Assembly (NCBI GenBank): GCA_907163375.1
Contig: CAJQUW010008621.1
Span: 1 to 64,000, forward strand
Length of the DNA: 64,000 nucleotides
Origin: Prostheceraeus crozeri
Lineage: Eukaryota; Platyhelminthes; Polycladida; Euryleptidae
Reading direction: 5' to 3'
Shown one piece after another: positions 31,296-43,184 of the stretch. The number at the start of each line of letters is the position of its first letter. The stretch's first letter is position 1. Made by a program: the position numbers and the translations under genes. The notes below the pieces were generated by a model that was given only the letters and a program-made list of their open reading frames with translations, made no database searches and was not told the origin of the DNA.

Positions 31296-33924
31296 AAACG
31301 GATTTTATATCTCAACATTCCAAGAGAGAGAGAGACTACCTTCTATCCTTTTAAGCAATCTGTGTTCGATCAATAATAAGTTTGATGATCTTCACAGCCA
31401 AGTCATCGCACTTAACCCCGACATTGTTATCTGCACTGAAACATGGCTCTCTCCCAAGAATCCAACGCAGAGCATTCAAATGGCAGGATATGAGTGTCAT
31501 CGCACCGATCGAAAGAATGATTCTGGACGAGGAGGAGTGGCAATCTGGACAAAGAAGTTTTTGCGCGCTATCCAGATATCCACACCCACTTTTGATGAGG
31601 TTGAGGTTTGTTGCATCCAAATCCCTACTTCCAAAATAGTATTCACGGGAATGTATATTCCGCCTGGGATCGTCAATTCAAATTTCAAGAGGATTTGTGA
31701 CACCCTCAGTGACTGTCTTGATCATCATCTCAGTAATCTTCCTCTTCATCGACTAATCGCGGCTGGTGACTTTAACCGATACAATCGCTCCTTCCTTGAA
31801 TTTGGATTCTCCTTGATTAATATTGTACGTGGTGCGACTCGACAGACTGCCAACCTCGACCTCATTTTCGTGGACAAGAGCTTGTCAAATGACTATCTTC
31901 CCAAAAACGTCTCAATTGGTGCTCCAATAGCCGGCTCAGATCATGCTACTGTTCTTGCTAAGACAAAAGTATTGGTGAAGCAGCGTGTGGTGAAGAAACA
32001 TATCTTCTATGACTTACGCTTGTCGAACATTCTTGCATTTGAAAGATCTTTCCTTGACAATGACTTTTCACGCTTGTATGCTCCGAATGATATCGACACC
32101 AAATGTGATATTTTTTATGGATTCATGTATGATGCACTGAAGTTAATTCCGCAAACAACAGTCTATTTGACTGACAATGATGCTCCATGGATCTCACCTC
32201 TTTTAAAGATCCTGATAAACCGCCGATGGGAGGCTTATCGTGCTCGAAACTGGCCCTTGTTCAATGGTTTGAAAGTCAAGGTAAAACAAGAAATTCTGAA
32301 GGCCAAGCAGTACTACTTTCGCTCTAAATGCTCGGATTCCGCAAGGGGTCTATAGTCATTCGTCAACATGGAGAGGGGAAAATCTGGAAGAGATCCCAGT
32401 GATTGGCTCAGAAACTCCAGTAATCCATCCGAGGTGCTCAATACGATCAATGACTATTACTGTAGCATTGCCAACAACTCCAGTTTTGACTTCGTCGACG
32501 GGTCTCCAGACGACTGCTGGTTACCTGAGTTAAGTGTTGAGGGCATCTGGAGCATTCTTTCACGACTCCCACCAAAGGCAACTGGAAGTGATTCTGTGCC
32601 TACTGCAGTTTACAAGAAGTGCTCTCTGGTCCTCGCTGAGCCGATCCATCACCTCATCAGTGAATGCCTGCGCCAAAGACGTTTTCCACTGATCTGGAAA
32701 ATTGGTGACATAATCCCGATCCCCAAAACCTCGGAGAATGTAATAGAAAAATCCAGACCGATTAGCCTCTTGCCAATTCCAGCCAAGATTGCCGAGCGTG
32801 TCATCCTATCAAGCATCCGTCCCCAGCTAACAGCTCACCTTGGTGCTAATCAATACGGGATTAGGAAGAAATCATCAACAACTCACGCTGTCATCTATGC
32901 TCACGATGCCCTAACCAGATTTGCCGATGACCCACATACGGGAGCCGCTATTCTGATCAGCTTTGACCTCTCCAAGGCCTTTGACAGAGTTTGTCACTCA
33001 AAGCTGCTTTCCAAGGCCAGTCAGATGAATCTTCCTGCGGGATTTCTGTTGTTATTGAAGAGCTACTTATCGGACAGGCAACAGAGAGTACGCATTGATG
33101 GACAGAAGAGTGAATTGATGAAGGTCACAGGAGGAGTGCCACAGGGGTCCCTCCTAGGACCTTATTTGTTCGGCATTTATATTTCATCGCTTCAGACTAT
33201 TTTCCCCTCGAACCACATAATCAAGTATGTTGACGACATTTGTTTCTTATCAAGAGTCCGAAAGTCCAGCATTCCAAAGGATCTTGCTGAGATCGAAAGT
33301 GATCTTGACAATATTTCAGATTGGGTTGCGTCAAATGAATTGACCTTGAATACGGAGAAAACCACTGGTCTAGTGAATTACCGCGGTGGATTCAAGAGCA
33401 TTTGCAGTATCGAGGGTGCCATCCCAACTGTCAAGTTCCAAGACAGCATTCGGTTTCTTGGGGTTCATTTGGATGCGAACCTTGGATGGAGAGGCCATGT
33501 AAAGTTCATCGAGAAAAAGTGTGCTCAACGCATGTACATTCTGAGGCGGGTCAGATCTGTCACTAGTATTGATGACTTCACTACCATTTATCAAGCATTG
33601 GTTCGGTCGCTGATAGAGTACTGCTGCCCAGCGTTTGTGGGAATCTCCTCAACAGACTCAAACCGACTGGAGAAGATTCAGAGGCGCTGTCTGAAAATCA
33701 AATCGCGTGATCTGAAGCTGGATGACATTGAAGCTAGAAGATGGTCGCAAGCTATCAACACCTTCAACAGCCTGGAAAGATTAGAGACTTCCATCAGAGA
33801 ATTGTTCCCCAGCTATTTACCAAGTGGGCGTCTCGCCGTACCATTCTGTAGAACTTTGCGTCGTCAAAATTCTTTTTTTCCACGCATTTGTAGCACCCTT
33901 TCAAGGTCATCTACGAGACACTAA
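31258..33924 (+). pseudogene. LINE ORF2 (endonuclease-reverse transcriptase) with a single in-frame TAG
   Basis: One reading frame, open except for TAG at 32353-32355. The endonuclease shows DIVICTETWLS, GRGGVAIW, GMYIPPG, AAGDFNRY, LDLIFVD and GSDHATV. The RT after the stop shows PPKATGSDSVP, SRPISLLPIPAKIAERVI, SFDLSKAFDRV, GGVPQGSLLGPYLF, the catalytic KYVDD box (Tyr codon at 33226), and IRFLGVHLD. The stop falls in a linker between the two domains, where many relatives have a Trp; a single TGG to TAG change would explain it. The exact start is uncertain: the first ATG (31258) overlaps ORF1, and homology begins near 31340. Confidence 0.9.
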
Positions 33925-34073
33925 ATGCACGTGACTATTAGTTTTATACTTGCTTTTGTACGCGTATACGAATGTGTTCTTAGTTTCGACTAAACAAAAC
34001 TGTCATTCTGCTACTTTTATCTGTGTATTTTATTTCTGATTTCTATTCGACGATACAATATAAACATTTCTCT
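33925..34073 (+). repeat. LINE 3' UTR
   Basis: About 150 bp of T-rich sequence after the ORF2 stop, running to a C-rich tract (CTCTCTCCCCCCCCCC) at about 34070-34084. No clear A-tail or simple-repeat tail, so the end is approximate. Confidence 0.45.
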
Positions 34074-34084
34074 CTCCCCCCCCC

Positions 34085-36117
34085 GCCTACATGACGCACA
34101 ATGTAAAATAACATAAATGAAAACTGACTAAACTATGCCCCGAAGTGTCCATGGGTCTACGTCACCTAAACATAAACGGCTTTCGAAAACCGCACATATG
34201 CTCCCCTAACGAAACTCGTGCGATAATACCTTTCTAGTATAAAATTGTCGCATTATGCAAATAAAATCCGGAGAGAATACCTGAAAGAAAAAGCTGGCTA
34301 AAAATACCACATATCTTCATGTGGTTGGACTGCTTAAAACGTAGCCTACTTCATGCATTTATAGGCTAATTGCAACCCTGTTTATTGCGTGGTGAAGCAT
34401 TCTCAACAAGGCATCGAACGCCAATTAGCACTCACGAAGTTGATGGCTAAATCACTTACTTTCATATTGAGAAGATATTCATTGCGAACGGAACAAAATT
34501 AATGTGCCATCATATTGCTCATTAAGTCATTCAGTTAATGCTTTTGCAAATTCTAAAGAAGATCAACCTCAGGCTTAGAAAGTGCTTTTAAAAGTTAAAG
34601 TCGGCGTGGGCCATTTTCACATAACCGATTCAAATAATGTCACAAATAATGGCCACGTTGGATATGAGAAGCGGTGGCGGACCAACCAACATGGGTCGGC
34701 GGGACACGCGCTGCCCACCAATGCACAACAACCTACACCTAAAGATTCAAGTTGCCCATTTGAAATAACTGAATATAATTACTGAAAACGATTGGTACAA
34801 CATATAGTATAGGCTTATCACGTTTGAGAATGATTGACTTTACATGATGCAGAGTGGTAGTAGGTGTAATGGCTTCTTAGTCTCATAGCCGCGTATCTCA
34901 AACTAATGAATTGATGTTGTGCGATAATTGCGTTGTGCATGAATAACACATGCTTATCAATATCTCATTTAAACATTGCTTAACAGCTGCGCGCTATTGT
35001 GAAATCAAGGCTCAATGCCGATGATAGAAAGTGATGGAAAATAGATAGTCAAAAGCGGTCGCCTGATCCTATATGCTGCGTAGAAGTACCCTTGAGATTG
35101 AGACAATGGACCTCAGCCATTCTATGCGAACAAAAGCGGCATAAAAATAGGGGTCTCATCCTGTGGGGGTGTGAGGATTCTGTGCGGATATCCACATGAT
35201 TTTTCTGTGTGTATGGGGTGGGGTGGGGACTCAAATATCAATCCCCACGGCAAGCCTGCCTTTTGGTCACTGTTGCAACAAAAATCTTTGGCGGAGAATT
35301 TAAAAAGACAGTATGAATCGCAGTTTTCTATTAGTTTTTTTGCTCATTAATTTTTCATTGACGTTCATAGAACTGTATTTATTTCAATCGGCAATTTTTT
35401 TTCTCAAATTATTTCCACGCCACCCAAATATACCACGGAGGGATCGTATACGTTTCACGCAGGAGACGACCGATGTGGACTAAAGCTGTCGTTGCTAAAA
35501 CTGTTTCTACCAGCCCCAAGTTTGCGCACTTCGTACATTGTACAAATTATGCACACTGTTTCATTTGATATCATCAATATTCCATATTCAGTCGACGATG
35601 ACCAGTTAGTCGCAATTCCATGTCCTTCCGAATTCCGGAAACTTCAATTTCTTTTTCTTTAGACATCTCGTTTTCAATTTAATTCTCATACGATGATGAA
35701 AGTCATCCCAGTAGCCATTTATAATAGAATATAATGCTTACTAATTTAAATTATTAGTTAAAGTAGTCCTAATGAGGACTGATGGCGTTCTCCAATTCGC
35801 AAGTGTACAAAGGCAATGCTACTGTAACCATTGGATTAATCAGTTCTTAAAGAACTCAATGTAGCTTTCTCGTGGCAACGAATTAAAATTGATCAGCTTT
35901 GGCCCAATATCTGGTAAAAATTGAAATCTTAAGACTTGTACTAATACCATAGATTCCAAACACTGCCGTATACACTTTCAAAACAGACGTCTAATATACT
36001 GTACCGACTACAGATGCTGATAGTGGAAATAAAATAAGACAATGGACACCATAGGTTAAGGAAATTAAAAATGGATATTATAAAACAACAGGAAATAGAT
36101 GAATAGAAATTGGAAAA
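34085..36117. other. No gene recognised
   Basis: Mixed AT-rich sequence with short ORFs lacking domains. I see nothing else that I can support. Confidence 0.45.
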
Positions 36118-36253
36118 GTTTATTATTTATTATTTATTATTTATTTAGTTATTATTTATTAGTTTATTATTATTATTATAGTTATTATTATTAGCTATTT
36201 ATTATTTATTATTTATTTATTTATTATTATTATTTATTATGGATTTATTTAAC
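36118..36253. repeat. (TTATTA / TTATT)n low-complexity tract
   Basis: About 135 bp of TTATTATTTATT-type repeats with scattered AG or TAG interruptions. Confidence 0.9.
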
Positions 36254-36635
36254 TAATTATTTACCTTCATCGACAATCAAAGTCAAATCTGCCGTCTTGT
36301 ACAGAAATAAATTTCAACTTTCATTCCATATGTTATATATCCAGGAGTCCATGTCTGAATGCACTTAAATGCGATGGTTTCCAATAGCGATAGCGGACAT
36401 TTTATGTTAATCTATGCTTATTTTTATTGCTATGAACTTTGAGTATTTTAGATTCTATATGTATGTAAAGTTTCAAATTCTATAGCTAGTGCTTAGTCAT
36501 TAAGTTGATAATGCTCAATAGAATATGAGCGAAACGTTGAAAAATTCATTGTCGCTTTTATTTATTTCAAAATTAATTAATAGGACTAACCGAAATGTCG
36601 ATAGCCATATATCCGAAAAGGTAGGTTTAAGCCAC

Positions 36636-36804
36636 CTTCCATAATTGATCCTCCAAGCATAACCCAGATTTCCAAGCATGCCTCCTGCGTTTTTTGCGAA
36701 ACAGGTAATATTTATATATTCTTCTGTTCCTCCTTCGTATATGTATTCATCACATTTCTTTGTATCAATCAGTCCGAATGCCGTTTTAACCATCCTCGGA
36801 ATTT
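36636..36804 (-). CDS. Possible internal exon of an unrecognised gene
   Basis: Minus-strand stretch of 169 nt, open throughout, bounded by a plausible acceptor (GACATCTTTGTAG before 36804) and a weak donor (GGAAG|GTGGCT). The translation has soluble-domain composition, including KKCDEYIYEGGTEEYINITC (Cys pair, one N-glycosylation sequon) and NAGGMLGNLGYAW. It could be part of a secreted or extracellular domain. I do not recognise the family, and no neighbouring exon was found, so this may be chance. Confidence 0.25.
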
Positions 36805-37780
36805 CTACAAAGATGTCAAGTATTAGGATGTCAAGTAATTATGCCAACAAAATTTTGAATATTGCAATCTTCATAGTATAAATAAGCCAGACTTGTGTTG
36901 TAATTGTAATTGCAATTACTCGTACGATTACGTGATAACAATTACTGTATTTAGTTATTGTAGTCAATAACATTTTCTGATGAGTCACTTAATGATGAGT
37001 GAATAACTTATATTAATTTTTTTCATCTTTTTTAATCGGTAAATTTTATTTAATCTGATGAGTAAGTATTTGTAATTGCTATCAATTACATTTTGAGCCA
37101 TGTAACAGAGACGTGATTGCAGTTTTTTGCGGTAAGACCTGTTAGACATTCATTAAGCATGCCGTTTAAATTGCATCATTCTCCTCGTCGATAATGCATT
37201 ACCATACTTAGATGTGTGTCGGGTGCACTACCACCGGTAATTTTTTTTTCAAAGAAATTTGCGATGATACTTATTTCCAGAATCTAAATTAAGAACCGGT
37301 GTTATTATATTCTTTCTCCCTAATCTTAACTGCCGATCGGAGACTGTGCATCAGAAAACTATATTACATAAATTCCCCCTCGCAAAGAGAGAGGCAAATA
37401 AATTCTTCTAGAAACCATTGTGAAAATCTTTAAATCAATGTTAATCTTAGCAGAGATGCAATTGCGAACATGAAGTTTCCTAGAAGCCACAAGTCACGAT
37501 ATCCTAGCACGGTATGTTCAGACTGAATCGTATAGTAGAGATGTAAGGCGGAAGTACTTCCGGGAAAGAATAAAATGGTGGCAGTTCAGCACAATTTTAC
37601 AAGCGTCGTCTGTTTTTCCTGAGAGCAATTGTAATTTATCTTAGAATGCCCACCGGAAAAAGAAATAATGGAGAAACGTATAATGTAATGCCGACAATTA
37701 TCTAAAAAAATTAGTGAAATAATTGAAATGTAACTGAAGAAAAGCGGAGCAATTTAATGATAATAATAATCGTTGCTTTA
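36805..37780. other. No gene recognised
   Basis: AT-rich. Includes GTAATTGCAATTAC-like palindromes near 36905. No ORF of interest. Confidence 0.45.
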
Positions 37781-37789
37781 TTCAGCACT

Positions 37790-40200
37790 TCAAACAGAAA
37801 TTCAGAAGTGGCAAGACACTTGAAAGATGATCTAAAACATAATGATATGACCTAAAATAAGAACATCTAAAGGTCATGAAGAATCATGCAAATCTCACAA
37901 ATGAGTCTTGGAAGCGTCGCGTTTACGTTTTTACTGTCCTGTGGCTCTTACTTTGGCGAAGGGAATATCTCGATGAATTGCAGTTGCACATGACATGCAA
38001 TAAGTGTACCGGATCAAGGACCTTAACAGCAATTCGACTGGCTAATCCATTGCAAAAGTCCGAGAATATTTCTCTGCCTCCAATTGAAAGAAGTTTGAAA
38101 ATCCTCCGTTCCAGAGTCAACAATTTTTCAAATCAACATTTAGATACATTAAAACATGCAGGGTAGGCATAACTGGCGACGGAGAGAAGCATCAAGCAAT
38201 AGACAGTCCAGAGTGTGTTCGCTGGAGCATTGACTTGTTTTAAGCAATACAGCATGTAGATCCGCTTTCTCACTTTAGTTAGCACGTAGTTAATGCGTTC
38301 TGACCATTGAAGATTGTTGTAAATTACAATCCCAAGTAACTTGATACATGGTACTTCTTCGATTTCGCAATTTGCATGGCGATCCACAAGTGTTGAAACT
38401 GATATTGAATGTTGAGCAATGATGCTCATTACTTAAGATTTGCTGCGATTAAACTGCAAGCCATCGGCAGTGGACCAAGACATAATGCTATCCAGGTCAT
38501 CATTCAAATGATCCTCATGAGTATTTCTCACAAAATAGAGCAGGCACAAGTCGTCAGAAAATTTGACTAGGGTGCTGTTTGTAGAAGTCGCTCTCAAGCT
38601 GTCAACAGAAATCGCAAAAAGCATTGGGAAAAGTACTCCTCCTTGAGGAATACCACACAATGAGCAATGACTCTTCGAATATAAGTCGCCAACTTTAATG
38701 TTCTGACTGCGGTCTTGAAGATAGGAACGCATCCATTGGAGCAATTCCTTTGGTGCTTTGAGTCTTTCGAGTGCTTTGAAGATGGTAGAATGTGGAATCT
38801 TGTCGAAAGCTTTGCTGTAGTCTACCGATAATACACGCACATCTCCGGGGGAATCTAGGAGAGAGAGAATGCGGTTCGTAATAAATGTCAATGCAGAAAC
38901 CGTTTGATCTGGGAATGAACGCGAATTGACAATGTTGTAATTGAGTCATGATCTGCATAAACCACTTCTTTAAAACAAGCTTTTCTAGCACCTTTGTGAC
39001 ACACGACAATAGTGAGTCAGGACGAAAATCCAGCACTGATGGATTGGAGCATTTGTCAATCTGAATAACAGTCGCCCGTTTGAATACATCTAGAACAATT
39101 CCCTTGGTGACACTTAAAACACACAGATGATGAAAAATAGGTGAGAGAATTTCACAATAGTCTTTCAAAATCCAAACAGGGATATTGTCAGGCCCCGGCG
39201 ACCCATTTTTCATAGATCGAATAATTGAGATGACATCCAATTGCGATATTTCAATAACTGAAGACGGAAAAGCTTCTTTACAAACAGTAGTTTTCATCAA
39301 CTGGCTGTGAATTATGGACAGATGAGGACATCGGCAAGAACATTAGGATCAAAACTTGGATAGTTTGGCTTTCGATTAAGTAGCTTATTTACGGAGTTCC
39401 ACATTTTGGATGTATTTCTGGTGTTGATCGCTTTCAATAGATGATCATTCGTAAGTTTGCTGATCTTTTAAATAACTTCTTTCCGTAGTCTAAGAAATTA
39501 GAGGGTTTTGTGCTCCTTGTACGCTCGGTCGCGTTTATTTATCAGGTGCTTTTGGGAAAGTTTAATCCACGGCTTGTCATCGCTTCTCAATCTAACCGTT
39601 ATAAGGGGGGAAAGAATGTTCATTAGACGTGATAATAAATTCAGAAACAGTGAGGATGCGGAGTCTAAATCACTCATTTGAAGTATTTCTCCAAGTTCAA
39701 CACTATTGCATAAGGCGGAGTGGACATTTGCACACGAAACCGGTTTCTTTCGGCGGAATTTGATTTTCTTGACAACAGGGGGATCACGATTTACTTTAGA
39801 TGGACAGAAAATAACTGAGTGGTCAGATCTTCCCAATGGCGGAAGATCATTAGCGTCAAAGTAGGCACCTGGGCAGTCACTTAAGATGTAATCGAGTTGA
39901 ACTTGGCCTCGTGTAGGGAACTCGAAGAAACAACCAGAAGCATTTATCATAGGAACTTTGACGGATAATCTATTGAAATCTCCGCAGACTACGGATGTCT
40001 TTTACCCGCATGTGCCTGACCACCATGAGCAATGAAGTCTACCAATGCATCAAGGGCAGCTGAATGAAACCTTGAGTCATCCCCGGTCTGAATGGGAATG
40101 AGCAACAACCATGATCTTGAAAGATTCAATCATGAACGATAGAAATTTAGTTTTACAGCCCGAAACATTGAGAACTAGACAGTCACATAAATTGATGGAG
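37790..40200 (-). pseudogene. Decayed non-LTR retrotransposon (endonuclease-RT), minus strand
   Basis: Read from high to low coordinates. Endonuclease part: VVCGDFNRLS near 39990, LDYILSDCPG and GRSDHSVIF near 39850-39830. Linker: DDKPWIKLSQKHLINKRDRA near 39520-39580. RT: MKNGSPGPDNIPVWILKD near 39160-39215, then in another frame VDYSKAFDKIPHS near 38790-38830, CGIPQGGVLFPMLFAI near 38610-38660, KFSDDLCLLYF near 38540-38580 (the usual Tyr/Phe-Ala-Asp-Asp is Phe-Ser-Asp-Asp here), and IKLLGIVIYNNLQW near 38300-38340. An in-frame TAA separates the blocks at 38430, and frames change near 38890 and 39400. C-terminal residues LERRIFKLLSI lie near 38080-38115. It is 5'-truncated, with the first endonuclease residues near 40190, and cannot be active. 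Confidence 0.85.
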
Positions 40201-40490
40201 AAAACATCTCGATAATACACAAGTATTATAATCAGTTACATTGACATAGACGTAATTACAGTGTATTATGTAATCAGTTGCATTTTTAAGAAAGAAATTT
40301 ATAGTTGTACTGAATTACATTTTATGAATAATTGATATACTTTTGAAATAAACAATAGTTAGATAGTTGTGTGCAGTCACCAAATCAAATTTGACGGATG
40401 GTCGTGCTCAAAACGGGACGATGAGCGACTATTAAACCATACTGCCGTAAATGCAGACTTTCGAAATCTACAATTTATTCAGAAGCCGTT
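40201..40490. other. No gene recognised; boundary of satellite array
   Basis: About 290 bp of AT-rich unique sequence between the LINE and the first 30-bp monomer. Confidence 0.5.
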
Positions 40491-43184
40491 GGAGGTCAAA
40501 GCTTGGACTGTCATCGAGGTGGAGGTCGAGGCTTGCATTGTCATCGAGGTAGAGGTCAAGGCTAGGACTGTCATCGAGGGGGAGGTCGAGGCTTGCATTG
40601 ACATCAAGGTGGCGGTCGAGCATTGGATTAACATCGAGGTGAAGGTTGAGACATGGACTGTCATCGAGATGAGGTCGAGGCTAGTACTTTCATCGAGGTG
40701 GAGGTCGAGGCTTGGATTTTCATCAAGGTGGAGGTCAAGGCTTGGACTGTCATCGAGGTGGAAGTCGAGGCTAGTACTTTCATCGAGGTGGAGGTCGAGG
40801 CTAGTACTTTCATCGAGGTGGAGGTCGAGACATGGACTGTCAATGAGGTTGCGGTCGAGGCTTGGACTGTCATCGAGGTGGAGGTTGAGGCATGGACTGT
40901 CATCGAGATGGAGGTCGAGGCTAGTACTTTCATCGAGGTGGATGTCGAGAATTGGATTTTCATCGAGATGGAGGTCGAGGCTTGGACTGTCAATGAGGTT
41001 GCGGTCGAGGCTGGTACTGTCATCGAGGTGGAGGTTGAGGCATGGACTGTCATCGAGATGGAGGTCGAGGCTAGTACTTTCATCGAGGTTGCGGTTGAGG
41101 CTTGGACTTTCATCACGGTTGCGGTCGAGAATGGGATTTCCATCGAGGTGGAGGTCGAGGCTAGAACTTTCATCGAGGTGGAGGTCGAAGCTTGGATTTT
41201 CATCGAGGTGGAGGTCGAGGCTTGGACTGTCATCGAGGTGGAAGTCGAGGCTAGTACTTTCATCGAGCTGGAGATCGAGGCTACTACCTTCATCGAGGTG
41301 GAGGTTGAGGCATGGACTGTCATCGAGATGGAGGTCGAGGCTAGTACTTTCATCGTGGTTGCGGTTGAGGATTGGACTTTCATCGCGGTTGCGGTCGAGA
41401 ATGGGATTTCCATCGAGTGGAGGTCAAGGCTTGGACTGTCATCGAGGTGGAAGTCGAGGCTAGTACTTTCATCGAGGTGGAAGTTGAGGCTAGTACTTTC
41501 ATCGAGGTGGAGGTCGAGGCTAGTACTGTCATCGAGGTGGAGGTTGAGGCATGGACTGTCATCGAGTTGGAGGTCGAGGCTAGTACTTTCATCGAGGTGG
41601 AGGTCGAGGCTTGGATTTTCATCGAGGTGGAGGTCGAGGCTTGAACTGTCATCGAGGTGGAAGTCGAGTCTAGTACTTTCATCGAGGTGGAGGTCGAGGC
41701 TAGTGCTGTCATTGAGGTGGAGGTCGAGGCATGGACTGTCAATGAGGTTGCGGTCGAGGCTGGTACTGCCATCAAGGTGGAGGTCGAGGCTTAGACTGTC
41801 ATTGAGGTGGAGGTTGAGGCATGGACTGTCATCGAGTTGGAGGTCGAGGCATGGACTGTCAATGAGGTTGCGTTCGAGGCTGGTACTGTCATCGAGGTGG
41901 AGGTCGAGAATGGGATTTTCATCGAGGTGGAGGTCGAGGCTTGTACTGTCATCGAGGTGGAAGTCGAGGCTAGTACTTTCATCGAGGTGGAGGTCGAGGC
42001 TAGTACTTTCATCGAGGTGGAGGTCAAGGCTTGGACTGTCATCGAGTTGGAAGTCAAGGCTAGTACTTTCATCGAGGTTGAAGTCGAGGTTAGTACCTTC
42101 ATCGAGATGGAGGTCGACGCTTGAATTTTCATCGAGGTGGAAGTCGAGTCTAGTACTTTCATCGAGGTGGAGGTCGAGGCTAGTACTGTCATTGAGGTGG
42201 AAGTCGAGGCATGGACTGTCAATGAGGTTGCGTTCGAGGCTGGTACTGTCATCGAGGTGGAGGTTGAGGCTTGGATTTTCATCGAGGGGGAGGTCGAGGC
42301 TTGGACTGTCATTGAGGTGGAGGTTGAGGCTTGGACTGTCATCGAGGTGGAGGTTGAGGCATGGACTGTCATCGAGATGGAGGTCGAGGCAAGTACTTTC
42401 ATCGAGGTGGATATCGAGGCTTGGAGATTTTCATCGAGTTGGAGGTCGAGGCTTGGACTGTCATCGAGGTGGAAGTCGAAGCTAGTACTTTCATTGAGGT
42501 GGAGGACGAGACATGGACTGTCAATGAGGTTTGCGGTCGAGGCTCGGACTGTCATCGAGTTGGAGGTCAAGGTTAGTACTTTCATCGACGTGGAGGTCCA
42601 GGCTTGGATTTTCATCGAGTTGGAGGTTGAGGCTAGTACTGTCATTGAGGTGGAGGTCGAGGCTTGGACTGTCATTGAGGTGGAGGTTGAGGCATGGACT
42701 GTCATCGAGATGGAGGTCGAGGCTAGTACTTTCATCGAGGTGGATGTCGAGAATTGGATTTTCATCGAGATGGAGGTCGAGGCTTGGACTGTCAATGAGG
42801 TTGCGGTCGAGGCTGGTACTGTCATCGAGGTGGAGGTTGAGGCATGGACTGTCATCGATTTGGAGGTCGAGGCTAGTACTGTCATCGAGGTTGCGGTTGA
42901 GGCTTGGACTTTCATCACGGTTGGCGGTCGAGAATGGGATTTCCATCGAGGTGGAGGTCGAGGCTAGAACTTTCATCGAGGTGGAGGTCGAAGCTTGGAT
43001 TTTCATCGAGGTGGAGGTCGAGGCTTGGACTGTCATCGAGGTGGAAGTCGAGGCTAGTACTTTCATCGAGATGGAGATCGAGGCTACTACCTTCATCGAG
43101 GTGGAGGTTGAGGCATGGACTGTCATCGAGATGGAGGTCGAGGCTAGTACTTTTCATCGTGGTTGCGGTTGAGGATTGGACTTT
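40491..43184. repeat. 30-bp satellite array, block 1
   Basis: About 90 head-to-tail monomers of 30 bp. One monomer is the two 15-nt halves TCATCGAGGTGGAGG and TCGAGGCTTGGACTG. Common variants are GGCTTGGACTG, GGCTAGTACTT, GGCATGGACTG, GGCTTGGATTT and GGCTGGTACTG, and CAATGAGGTTGCGG replacing CATCGAGGTGGAGG. C-to-T changes at the CpG of ATCGAG and GTCGAG are frequent. A few one-base indels occur (about 40670, 41415, 42530, 42925, 43150). Long ORFs here reflect the period being a multiple of 3. Confidence 0.97.

Noticed and set aside
36976-37075. Further hammerhead ribozymes at CTGATGAG words on the plus strand
   Set aside because: CTGATGAG occurs twice here, but there is no stem II, no downstream GAAA and no matching stem I strand. 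Other CTGATGA words in the window failed in the same way.
37876-38166. Plus-strand ORF as a gene
   Set aside because: It is the antisense of the C-terminal part of the minus-strand LINE.
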